Source: Symbiodinium natans
Lineage: Eukaryota > Sar > Dinophyceae > Suessiales > Symbiodiniaceae
Length of the DNA: 32,500 nucleotides
NCBI GenBank assembly: GCA_905221605.1
Contig: CAJNDS010000210.1
Span: forward strand, 135,001 to 167,500
Direction of reading: 5' to 3'
Shown: positions 10,601 to 20,300 of the stretch, piece by piece
Layout of the letters: each line of letters starts with the position of its first letter
Position numbering within the stretch: position 1 is the first letter of the stretch
Program-made: the position numbers and the translations under genes
The notes under the pieces: generated by a model
The model's database searches: none
What the model was told of the DNA's origin: nothing
The model's input: only the letters and a program-made list of their open reading frames with translations

Positions 10601-11973
10601 ATGGGTAGGGCATCGAGTAGGGCTTGGGGTTTGGGGTTGGGTCTAGGGCTCTTGCCCCTGAGCATGGTTTCTGGTTGGTTTTACGGTTTCGTTTTGAGAA
10701 TCAAGGTTTCGGTTCAGGGGGTAGAGTTTTTTCGTGCCATCAGGGTGGAGGCAGGAGCAGTTGGAGCCAAACTTGTTGCGGGGTTTCCTGGAGAGGCCAT
10801 GCTCAACAAGCCTGCCCGGGACCTTGTCTTGCCCCCAGTGCGTGAGATGCTTCTGTCAAGTGCTCATGGTAGTTTGTTGACCCACGCTGACTTTGTTAGG
10901 GTGATCATTCCGCCCTACGTTCCGCTGGCTATGAAGGTGTCTGCGTGATGAGCTCCTCTCAAAAACTGGGCAGGTGAGGGCCTATCAGACTCTGGCATAG
11001 CTTGGAACATCTTACAACAAAGCCATGCTTGTGTTCATGGTAATGTTTTTTGCACTTGTGAACTTTTGAACATGACGTGCTTCTGTTCAGATATGCATGG
11101 TGGCGACTCAAGCAAGACACGATACAGCTGGCAGCCCAAAGGCTAGTGACCAGTGGCTTTCGTGCCATCGCGTCTACCGCCTCTGCCGCCAGTTCCTCAC
11201 CCCCCCGAAGACGACTCACTCGCCCTAAGCACTAAGCCCTAAACCCCCAAACTCCACCTTAAACCCTCAACTTGTCAACCCTGAACCCTAAACCCTTAAC
11301 GCTAGGCCCTAAACCCCTGCGTACTCCGCATTCGTTCCTGAGGTCCGCGAGGTGAGCCGCCTCCGCCCGCGACCCCGCAAGGCTGCGAATATCCCGGAGG
11401 GCTTACAGTTTGGGGGGTAAGTTTTAGGGATGAAGGCTTAGGGCCTTAGGGTTTAGGGATGGTTTAGGGTTTAGGGCTTCGCGCCGTTGGGGATCCCTTG
11501 CGAGCTTTGGGTTTCGGGTTTGGCTTAGGATTGCAGGTTTATGATTTTGGTTTCAAGCTAGGATATTGGATATTCGTGCATTTTTCTATTGTTTGGGTTC
11601 AAGATCTTGTCTTGCTTAAGAAACTTTTGAGTGCCCAACCTCGTTGGGGCTCAGCACCCTTAGAATGAGGGGGTTCTGTCTGTTGTTCTTGCCATCGATA
11701 GGCTGATGAATTATGCCAGATCTACTTCCGTTCTCGTTGCAGAAGGTGCCACCTCAGCAACCCGACCCTAAACCCTAAACTCTAAACTCTAAACTCTAAA
11801 CCCTAAACCCTAAACCCTGAACCCTAAACCCTAAACCCTAAACCCTAAACCCTAAACCCTAAACCCTAAACCCTAAACCGGTGAAGGCACCGCTGGCAGC
11901 AGCTTCGCAAGGCCAGGATGACGAATCCCACATTCCCGTCGCTGTTGGAGACATCCTTGTTCCAGACTTTTTC
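7638..11973 (+). CDS. Multi-exon protein of unknown function with telomere-repeat introns (partial model)
   Basis: Not recognised. Eleven islands plus one join in phase: 7638-7685, 8427-8474, 8699-8770, 8986-9062, 9749-9798, 10177-10253, 10505-10596, 10744-10932, 11091-11169, 11343-11381, 11702-11738 and from 11912 to about 11964-11973. Readable pieces are ELTSYAQMWSTRQGLS, VDETIGWVSLSLDRLK, KTLYILCPRYEGPMVVW, LVLLQGNDAGWLELFQRI, AGFPGEAMLNKPARDLVL, AIYAWWRLKQDTIQLAAQ and HIPVAVGDILVPDFF. The donors chosen by phase are all GC or GA (8 GC, 3 GA); 9 of 11 acceptors are AG|G. Most introns are filled with TTTAGGG or CCCTAAA arrays. The start lies upstream of the first exon and was not found. The end may be a short exon at 12061-12075 or may run on towards 12343. 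Exons 9749-9798 and 11912 onwards are the least certain. No signal peptide or catalytic motif is evident. Confidence 0.55.
7712..7796 (+). repeat. TTTAGGG interstitial array
   Basis: Near-perfect TTTAGGG repeats with occasional TTAGGG and TTTAGGGG variants, directly downstream of exon 7638-7685 and part of its intron. A smaller CCCTAAA tract in the opposite orientation follows at 7925-7980 within the same intron. Confidence 0.95.
7798..7912 (-). CDS. Candidate exon, strand conflict
   Basis: On the minus strand this island reads as a fully open, protein-like segment including MYFDPSLPVVVQFFLVSGD and PDFLSEQL, preceded by CTGCTCAG, a plausible acceptor. It may be a further upstream exon of the methyltransferase gene. 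However, plus-strand exons at 7638-7685 and 8427-8474 flank it, and the plus strand is also open here (GKDGSKYILCTTRF). Both assignments cannot be right unless the genes overlap. Confidence 0.4.
7980..8400. other. Intron spacer with TTATTCTTA-rich and telomere-like tracts
   Basis: Contains a C/T-rich ATTCTTACTC stretch (8160-8215) and degenerate TTTAGGG (8255-8395). An exon-like open segment is present on the plus strand at about 8030-8095 (LIEAEHNNQLEEALALGL), but I could not place it in phase with the neighbouring exons. Confidence 0.4.
8484..8567 (+). repeat. TTTAGGG array, 12 units
   Basis: Twelve essentially perfect TTTAGGG units begin about 10 nt after the GC donor of exon 8427-8474, so the array forms the front of that intron. 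Confidence 0.97.
9070..9748. repeat. Intron of telomere-type repeats in both orientations
   Basis: The stretch opens with degenerate TTTGGGG/TTTAGGG repeats (9075-9170, 9330-9390). It passes through unique sequence with a C run (9514-9530) and ends in about 18 CCCTAAA units (about 9590-9732). The switch of orientation inside one intron argues against a single array insertion. No coding segment I can support lies between 9170 and 9590. Confidence 0.9.
9829..9899 (+). repeat. TTTAGGG array
   Basis: About ten units, downstream of exon 9749-9798 and abutting the inverted-repeat element at 9900-9974. Further degenerate GGTTTAGGG-like sequence runs from 9975 to about 10150. Confidence 0.95.
9900..9974. 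mobile_element. 75-bp MITE-like element
   Basis: Terminal inverted repeats TTGGGATGTTCCCCCT (9900-9915) and its complement AGGGGGAACATCCCAA (9959-9974) bound a 43-bp centre. No coding capacity. It sits inside a TTTAGGG array in an intron of the 7638-11973 gene. It shares GATGTTCCCC, TTATACTAACAG and AATAGGGATTATA with the reverse complement of the element near 20247-20324, so it belongs to a dispersed family. Confidence 0.8.
11765..11880 (-). repeat. CCCTAAA array
   Basis: About 16 units, a few with CTCTAAA or CCCTGAA variants, in the intron between exons 11702-11738 and 11912. The orientation is opposite to the TTTAGGG array that follows at 11974-12036. Confidence 0.95.
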
Positions 11974-12036
11974 CGGGTTTAGGGTTTAGGGTTTAGGGTG
12001 TAGGGTTTAGGGTTTAGGGTTTAGGGTTTAGGGTTT
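11974..12036 (+). repeat. TTTAGGG array
   Basis: About eight units, one altered to GTGTAGGG, following the last supported exon of the 7638-11973 gene. The stretch from 12040 to 12291 holds a C run (12117-12130) and sequence open in one plus frame. It may be the 3' end of that gene or 5' leader of the gene starting at 12292; I could not decide. Confidence 0.93.
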
Positions 12037-12291
12037 GGCGCTTAGGGGTTGCTGCCGCAGCTGTTGAGCTTTTGAAGAGTGGAGCAGTGAGCACAAGCCG
12101 AACAAGGACCTTTCTTCCCCCCCCCCCCCCAACGTGCCCGGGAGGAGCAACACGAAGCATCTCAAGGCAACCGCTGAAAACCAAAGCATAGCCTCACTTC
12201 AAGAGCCAGGCGCCATTGAGAAACAAAGGCAAAAACGAGCGGATATTTACACATATTCATATTCAATCGTATTCATCTATCCAGCGAAGCC

Positions 12292-15200
12292 ATGGCCACG
12301 CGCCTTGCGCTCGCTGTCCTGGCTCCCCTGGCGGCACTGCTAGCCTCACGGCTCGGACGTCGCGCGAACATCCCCGAGCACCTGCTGGGCCACACAGCCT
12401 TCCACGAAGGCGCAGAGGGTTTCTGGAGCTCAGGGTGTGTTAAGCTTTGTAGGGTTAGGTGAAGTGTTCTGGGTTTGCAGGTCTGAAGCTGAAGGTTAAG
12501 GTGAGCTCTTTTAGAAAGGCACAAAGTAAATGGGTAAATATGTAGTTATAGTATTGGATAAAATATATCACATGCACGCACACACACACAGATATACATA
12601 TACATACATACATATATGTATATATACATACATATGTATGTATGCATGCATGGATGGATGGATGGATGTATGTATGTATGCATGGATGTATGTATGTATG
12701 TATGTATGTATGTATGTATGTATGTATGTATGTAGGTATGCACGTGTATATACATCTGTATACACATCCAATAGCAACCATGGCCGCGAAACCAACCCGC
12801 GCCGCAGATGACCTCATCGACGCGGAGAGCGGCCGCCTTCTGAACCAGGTCCTCCGCGAAATGGCGAAAGACTCGACCCTTCGGCCTTGAGACCCGAGCT
12901 CCGAGCCTGCGAAAGTTGTGCGGTTTGAGGGTTTTTCATGCTTCTGCCGGCATAAGACTTGAACTCTGGATCAGACGGACGCAAGTCCAACCGGATCCCC
13001 AAACTGTCAACCATACCTTACACCCATGCGTTCCTAGACCTTAGCCCCCTAAACCCTACACCCCTAACCCTTAAACCCCCTCAACCCCCCAAGCAGCCCT
13101 GAAACCCTCGGCTCGCCAACAAGGACGGGCCTCCCAACCAACGTCGCCGCTGACCTCAAGCGGCGCGGCACGGACACGGAGGGAAGTTACCTGAAGTCTT
13201 CGCTGGAGTTCAGGGTTTAGGGATGGGTTTAGGGTTTAGGGTTTGGGGTTTAGGGTTTAGGGTTTAGGGTTGAGGGTTGAGGGTTTAGGGTTCAGGGTTT
13301 AGGGTTTAGGGTTTAGGGTTGGCCTGGGATTCCTTTTGGCCCTGGCAACTGCCCAGCATCCTTTGGAGGTTTGCCTGGGGTTCCTGAAGGACAGACAAGG
13401 GGGTGTAGGGTTTAGGGTTTAGGGTTTAGGATTTAGGGTTTAGGGTTCAGGGTTTGTGGTTTAGGGTTTGGGGTTTAGGGTTTGGGGTTTAGGGTTTGGG
13501 GTTTAGGGGTAGTTATAAGTAGGGTTACAAATATGGTAACTGTACTCATAGCCCTATCCAGGGTACTTATAACCCCATCTAAATTTTTTTACTAGTAGCT
13601 ACCCATGAACCCCCAAGTAGAGTTCAGGGGCTCAAGATCCGGGAGCCCGGAGCCCTAAACCCTAAACCCTAAACCCTAAACCCTAAACCCTAAACCCTAA
13701 ACCCTAAACCCTAAACCCCAAGCCCTAAGCCTTAAACCCATGCCCTTATGTGGGCGGGCTTGCTTGGAGAAAGGGAGTCATTGCATTTCAAAAAAACCCT
13801 AAACCCTAAACTCTAAACCCTAAACCCTAAACCCTAAACCCTCAACCCTAAACCTGCTTGGGTTTTGGGATGGTGTTTCTGGTGGGGGGGGGGGGGGGGG
13901 CAGGGGGGGAGGGGGGGAGGTGGGGGACCCCAAAAGGCCGGCGTAAGTCCTAAAGCCGCCTGGGGTCCCAAGGAGCCAAGGCTCTTGTGGATTTAGGGTT
14001 TAGGGTTTAGGGTTTAGGGTTTAGGGCTCCTGGTTCCTAACTTCGTGTTGAAGGTTTTAGTGAAGGGACCACCATCTAGAGACCTCACGGCCATGTGTAT
14101 GGGGCCGAGGACAGGCGTGAAACCACTGCACCGCCACGTGGGTGAAGCTCGCCCCCTCGAGGACGCCCTGAACCCTAAACCCTAAACCCTGCACCCAAGA
14201 CAGCGGGGATTGCTTAAGGCTTGGAGGGTTTAGGCGTTTTGCTTCTGCTTCTTCTTCTTCTTCTTCTTGTCCTAGCGTTCTTCTTAGTAGTGTAATGCAT
14301 ACTCGGCTCATACCCCAATCCTTTAAGCCTATTTCAACCAATCCTTTATCCCCAAACCCCCAAAGCCCCAAACCTTACTGCCCCTTGGCGCTGCACCTTC
14401 GGGGGACCCTGCTAAAACTTGAACCATCAACCCCGACCTCAAAAGCTCAAACTACGGTGGGATCTTTGTAGTCGAAACTTTCATAGCTCTTTGGCTTTTT
14501 GCGAAAGATAGGTTTTCAGTGGGTTATGGAGGGGTTAGAAGGAGGTTATGAGGAAGGTATAAGGGTGGGATGAGGCGGGTATAAGGGGGGTATAAGAGGG
14601 GGTATAAGGAGGGTAGAAGGGGGATACAAGGGGGATTTCAAGGGGGGTATAAGGGGGTGGTATAGGGAGTATAAAGGGGGTGTAAGGAGGTTATGAGACA
14701 GTTATATCGAGAGGGTATAAGGGGGGTATTAGCGGGATAAGAGGGGGTCTAAGGGGGTGGGAAAAGAGGGGAAAAAGAAGGGTATAAGGATAAGGGTGTT
14801 TTGAGGGGGGTTTCAGGGGGGGATAAGGGTGGTTACAAGGGGGGTATAAAGAGGGTGAGCAGCAGCAGGAGGAGAGGAGCAGGAGAAGTAGGGGGAGCGT
14901 AGGAGCAGCAGGGGGAGCAGCAGCTTCTTTGACGCTCGTACGGGACGTTTGTGTTTCACCACGAGGGTGAGAAGCTAAGGATTTTGATTCTCAAAAGACA
15001 AGAAAATGTTTGATTCTGTTGATCGAATTGACCTGCCGTAATGTCGGGGTGTGCGTTCCTGGTCGGGTTCGAGGCGCGGAAAGGAGCAGGTTCGATTCCT
15101 GCCGGGCTCATCCATCGTTTCTTTTTTGGCGCCCGTATGTTTTGTCACCTCATGACAAAATCCACTCGGAAAGGCATTTTTGGCGAACCCCCCTTCAAAA

Positions 15201-17335
15201 CACAAAGATAGTACCAGCAACCTCCCCCCCAAATCGGACCATGGATGACAAAATGTAGTCCTTGGGAGCCACACAGGGAGGAATGGATCTTGTTATCCGG
15301 CGACCAAAATCTGACCTGTTGGATTTTGTCACCTGCTGACAAAACTTGGGCTCTTGGAGCCTGTTAGGAACGGACTGAACTTTGTCGTCAGCTGGTGACA
15401 GAACCTGTGGCTTGGGGGGCTCTGGAGATTTTGCCTTATTATGCCGCGAGGAAAGGCCCAGCAAAATGAACGGCAAATTCACGCTTCACGTTGTTCACTG
15501 TAATCTTAACGCTACGCGACCCGCCTCGGCCCGGCCCAGCGCATCCGCGTGAGCATGGTGGTTCCGCAGCGCCCAAGTCGCTGGACCCCAAGCAATAAGG
15601 GTTGGGTTTAGGGTTTAGGGTTCCGGGTTTATGGTTTATGGTTGAGGGTTTAGGGTTGAGGGTTAGTTTAGGGTTGAGGGCGTAGGGCTCAAGGTTCACG
15701 GTTTGGGGTTTAGGTTTTTTTGGGTTTATGCAACAAGGTTCAAGGTTGAGGGTTGAAACGGTTCGGCTTGGATTGATCGTAAAGTTGAGCCAGGCCCCTC
15801 AAGCCAGGGGGTTTGGCAGCCTAGGGGGGGGGCGGGGCTCTGCTTTCAGATTGTGGTCGCCCACGGGGGGTACCCTTTCCAGGTCAAAAAAGGGGTTCGA
15901 CGTATGGGTTTGCGCTTGGGGGGAGGATTAGGAACCTGTACACCTTCGGCCCGAGGCCTCGGCGGATTTCTCTTCATCTTGGGCCTTAAGGGAATGAACG
16001 CGCCAAGTGAGAACGAATACGCGCCATTTTGGCGCGTGTGCAACATGAATAGCATGCTAAACCTGCGTTCACCTTGTTCACGCAGTAAGAATTTCCTGGT
16101 TGTGCCCGCCGTCGTGAGGAGTCTATGGTTCTGCAATCGTGTCCCCCCTTCCCTAAAACCAATGCTTCGCAGGCGGACGGGAGCTGCTCCCACCACCTCC
16201 TGGTACGCGATGGGAACAGCGCCTCAGTGATGCGAACCCGGGGAGTTTAGGGACTTCTTCCAGGGCTCTAAACTGGCAGAGGGCTTAGGATTCTGAAGGT
16301 GTGCCTAAAGAGAATTGCAAAAAGCCTTCTTCGCCTAAGCAAGCACAGCCCAAGACTGCGCCCTCAGGGTCAGTGCTAGGACTAGTTAGGGTTTAGGGTT
16401 TAGTTCGGTTTTGTTTAGGATTCAGGCCACTCAGGGTCCCTAGGTGAGCTTTCAAACATGAGGGGTGAGTGCCTGCGGCTTCTGACCCAATCCTAAACTC
16501 ACCCTTTTGTTTTCTCAACCGGTCCGCCTTAACGCCGAGCTCAAACGGCTGCTTCTGAATTGTGGTCCCATTTTGGGAAGCCTCTTCGAAACGGATCCTA
16601 CAACAAAGGCACCGACTGCATCTTGCCTCAACGGATCGATGTGGGCAAGCACTACATCATGACCGGGGGCCCAGAGGCTGTGCAGCTTTTAGGAGTCACT
16701 GGGGGGGATTTTTGTTGAAGTCTTCAGTTCTATAGACCCCAATGGTTCACTATATAACCCTAAGAACCCATAGAGTTTTCATGTTCGTCATCGGGTCCCC
16801 AACTCCCCCCTAGGTCAGGGCAGCGTTCAGGTTTTTGAGGGACGGTGGTTCTTTTTATGGGGCATTTTCGCTTGAGGGTGCTTCTGTTTTCTCGCGCCTC
16901 CCTGTTTTTTTGGGCTGTTCTTCTTCGGGCTTCTCGACTTCTGGCTTCTGAGTTTCTGTAAAGGTCGCATTCCTGCATCCTCCTTTCACATCACGGTGCG
17001 AAGACTGCTCGGCTTGATGGTTTCTTAAGGAAGCAGTGGGTTTCCTCTTGGCAGGAGTCTGGCATGCCACAACATAAGCATGCTGGGTCTCCTTGAAGCA
17101 AAGCACATCGTGGCTTCCCCCTTGGGAAGCGACTAGACACGCCAGCAATCACGAACATGGAGCACGGAGCCTTCTCCGTTCTTGCCGCTACTTGCCGCCC
17201 CCGCCAATACCCCTTGACGAGTCAAAGCGGCCGAACACTGAGCGACATGTACAAGAGCCACTAAGGCTTCAGGGGTCTTTAATCGGAATAATTACGAATA
17301 CTATTCCCTGTGGTTCCTTTATTATTATACTATAA

Positions 17336-17384
<49 letters not shown>

Positions 17385-20300
17385 AAAATCCATTCTAATT
17401 CTTAAGGCCCCTACAGTAGCCTCATGCCAGGCCATCCGGGAGCCCTTCGAGGACATGGTCTCGCGGGCCTCGTCCTTCGGCCGCTACATGCCGCTGGGCC
17501 TCGAAACCTTTCGGTGCCGCCGGGGAGGGCACGGGTCAAGAAGCTCCTGAATCCCAAGGCCCCAAAGTCCCTGAACCCTAGGTATTCTACAAAAACCCTC
17601 CCCAAATCGGCCCAAAGTCCCTGAAACCCTAGATATTCTACAAAAACCCTCCCAAAATCCCTGGAAAAACCCTGAGAAACCCGCTAGGTTCGACCTCTCC
17701 GCGATGCCCGTTGTGGAGGAGCTCTTTGCTGGGCCCAAGTTTCAGCGTGCTGCCAAAGGCGTCTGCCCCCCAAGCAAGCAAGTGCTCGACGCTTGCCCGC
17801 AACCACTCGGGGTTTCATACTTGCTTTGGACACTACCCGAAAACCAAGAGGTCAACAACAAGTATGACCATACGGAGGTTGCTTAATTAGGCCTGAAGTA
17901 TTAGGGTCTTAGATCTGGTGGTGGATAGAAGCTATGCCGCAAATTCATTCTCAGGAGCTTCCAATGATTCCTGAAAGGGAGACGTTGGAATCTTGGGCCC
18001 GCTACTACAACCCTGAACCCTAAACCCTAAGCCCGTTTCCTTTGACCCTAAAGCCCCCAAGACCCCAGGATCCATTTCAGTACAACTTCATCCTCTCCGT
18101 GCCGGGGCAGACAGTAGCTCTCCACCTGGACGCCCCCTGGTTCCTGGGCGCCACGCGTACCTAGGCTGAGGACCCAACACCCAAAACCCCAAACCCCAAA
18201 CCCTAAACCCGAAATCCTAAACCCTAAACCCTAAACCCTAAACCCTAAACCCTAAACCCTAAACCCTAAACCCTAAACCCTAAACCCTAAACCCTAAACC
18301 CTAAACCTGAATCTTAAACCCTAGACCCTAAACCTGAATCTTAAACCCTAGGAGGCTCTGCTTGCATGGCTTCCATCTGTCGCGTAGTTTGAGGAGGGTG
18401 TGCTCAAGTTGCCCACCCATCCTAGTCCTCGTACGCCTTAAACCTCATACCCTAATTAAGCGACAGGGATGGGTGCATGTACATATGTACATATGTACAT
18501 ATTATATGTATACCTGTACCGATGTGTATATGTGTATGTGCATATGTGTATATGTGTTTCTGTGTATATGTGTATAGGTGTATATATGTGCATCTGTATC
18601 TGCATGCGAGCGGCGCTGAGGTTTCCAGTTCCCGCAGTGGCTGCTCCTTGCCGAGATTCTTGTTGCAGCTGCCGTTTCAGAATGAAGCCGGGGGTTTAGG
18701 GGCTGATCCAGAACTCAGAATTCGAGAGGGCATCCCCGAACCCTCAACCCTCATGATAATGAAATTGCCAAAAGCTAGCAGGTACCTTGCGCATGAACAG
18801 TCACAAGTCGGCCTAGCAGTGCCCCAACTAAGGTCGCAGCCAGCACACAGCTGTCCTGCTTCTACCCCCGCCTTAACTATACCATGGACCTCCAAGTAGT
18901 TCCGCGAACCCTCTCCCGCTGCTCTTCCCAAATTTCCAAATCTAGCTATGACAGCAATCCAGAACCTATGGCCTCACGGCAGAAGGGGGCTTTTCTGTTC
19001 AGTTCTCTTGCTTTGCCACTCAGAATGAAATGTTAGCAGTTGCGGGTTTCGGGTCAGGCTGGCTGTCATGGTCTTCTCCAACCTCTTCCAGGATCGATTT
19101 GTGGACCAGGCGAACGGTGAGGGTCTCGAATTCAAAGTCAGTTCCTCGTTTCCGGGTGCCGTTCAAGCAGTTCCCCTGAAGCGGCAAAGAACCGAACCGA
19201 TCCGTTTCTTTTTGCTTCAACGGCAGTATCCCTCGTCGAGTCTGCGCATGGCGGTCCGCCATCCCCTTGCCTGAAGCACGCGCGAGCTTTACTTAAACTC
19301 GGGGGTCTCACCCTGCAGTACACGACCTAAGCGCCCTCGAACGCCTGTTGCCTTGCAACCAGTCTTCAAGCAGGTGCAGGTCGTTGGATACCTGCATGAT
19401 CGTCCCGCCCTTGACGATGATTCCGGAGGTGGGGCATGACGCAGATTGACCAACATTTTTGCGGGCTCTGTGTGTTATTGACGGTAGCTGGCCTGCTTTT
19501 TGCCACGTACTTGCACCTTGTTGTTCTTGCAGCTTTCGCGACCTTCGACAAGGGTTTAGGGTTAGGGTTGCTCTCCCCGTCGTTCACTTGCCGAAGCACT
19601 ACCCTAACCCTAAACCCTTAAGCCCCTGACCCCCTAAACCCGTAAACCCTTAAACCCCCAAACTTTCCAAACCCCCAAACCCCAACCGCCAAACCCTAAA
19701 CCCTAAACCCTATTCTGCAGGCCGCTTCCTGTACTACGACGAGAACTCGGCGACCCCGAAGGCAATCCTGTCCAAGCCCCTCTCGGGAGTGGCGGCCACC
19801 TGGCCTAGCATGTATGGCTTGGGGGCTTTGGGGCTTTGGGGCTTTGGGGCTTTGGGGCTTTGGGGCTTTGGGGCTTTGGGGCTTTGGGGCTTTGGGGCTT
19901 TGGGGCTTTGGGGCTTTGGGGCGTTAGGGGCTCTATATGGGTATAGGGGCTTAGGGTTTAGGGGTTCAGGGTTTGGGGTTTAAGGGGCTTCCACGGCATA
20001 CAGTTTAGGAGCTTGGGGGGGAGGGGGGGGGGGGGGGTTCGGGTAGGGTTTTCGGAGTTTAGGGGTCTTGGTTTGAGGGGTTTTGGGGTTTGGTTGGGGG
20101 TGTAGGCGTGGGGATGGTGGTTCAGGGCCTCCCAAAGAGTGCACAAGGCTCTGGTGCCCATAGAGCTGGGGTTGGGGGCCTTTGGGGTTGGAGAGCCCCA
20201 AAGCCCAACACCCTGAGAACCCTACGCCTTTCAGCTCCGCAGTTTGTTCAGTCCTTAATAGGGATTCTAGTACCACCTAATATAATCCCTATTAGTAACT

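Noticed and set aside
12455-12817. Tyr/Ile/His-rich open frames on both strands
   Set aside because: They are ATGT microsatellite translations inside intron 1 of the 24-exon gene.
14925-14975. Exon-like segment reading FFDARTGRLCFTT
   Set aside because: The exons at 13628-13651 and 16173-16202 join in phase without it (IREPG then ADGSCSHH), and adding it is not required by the protein.
14975-15274. Minus-strand 99-codon frame containing PGRNRTCS
   Set aside because: This peptide comes from reading a tRNA T-arm sequence backwards and is a well-known kind of false protein.
15846-16230. Overlapping plus and minus frames of 116-125 codons
   Set aside because: Only the small part at 16173-16202 fits the gene's phase. 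The rest shows no conserved domain and is open on both strands because of base composition.
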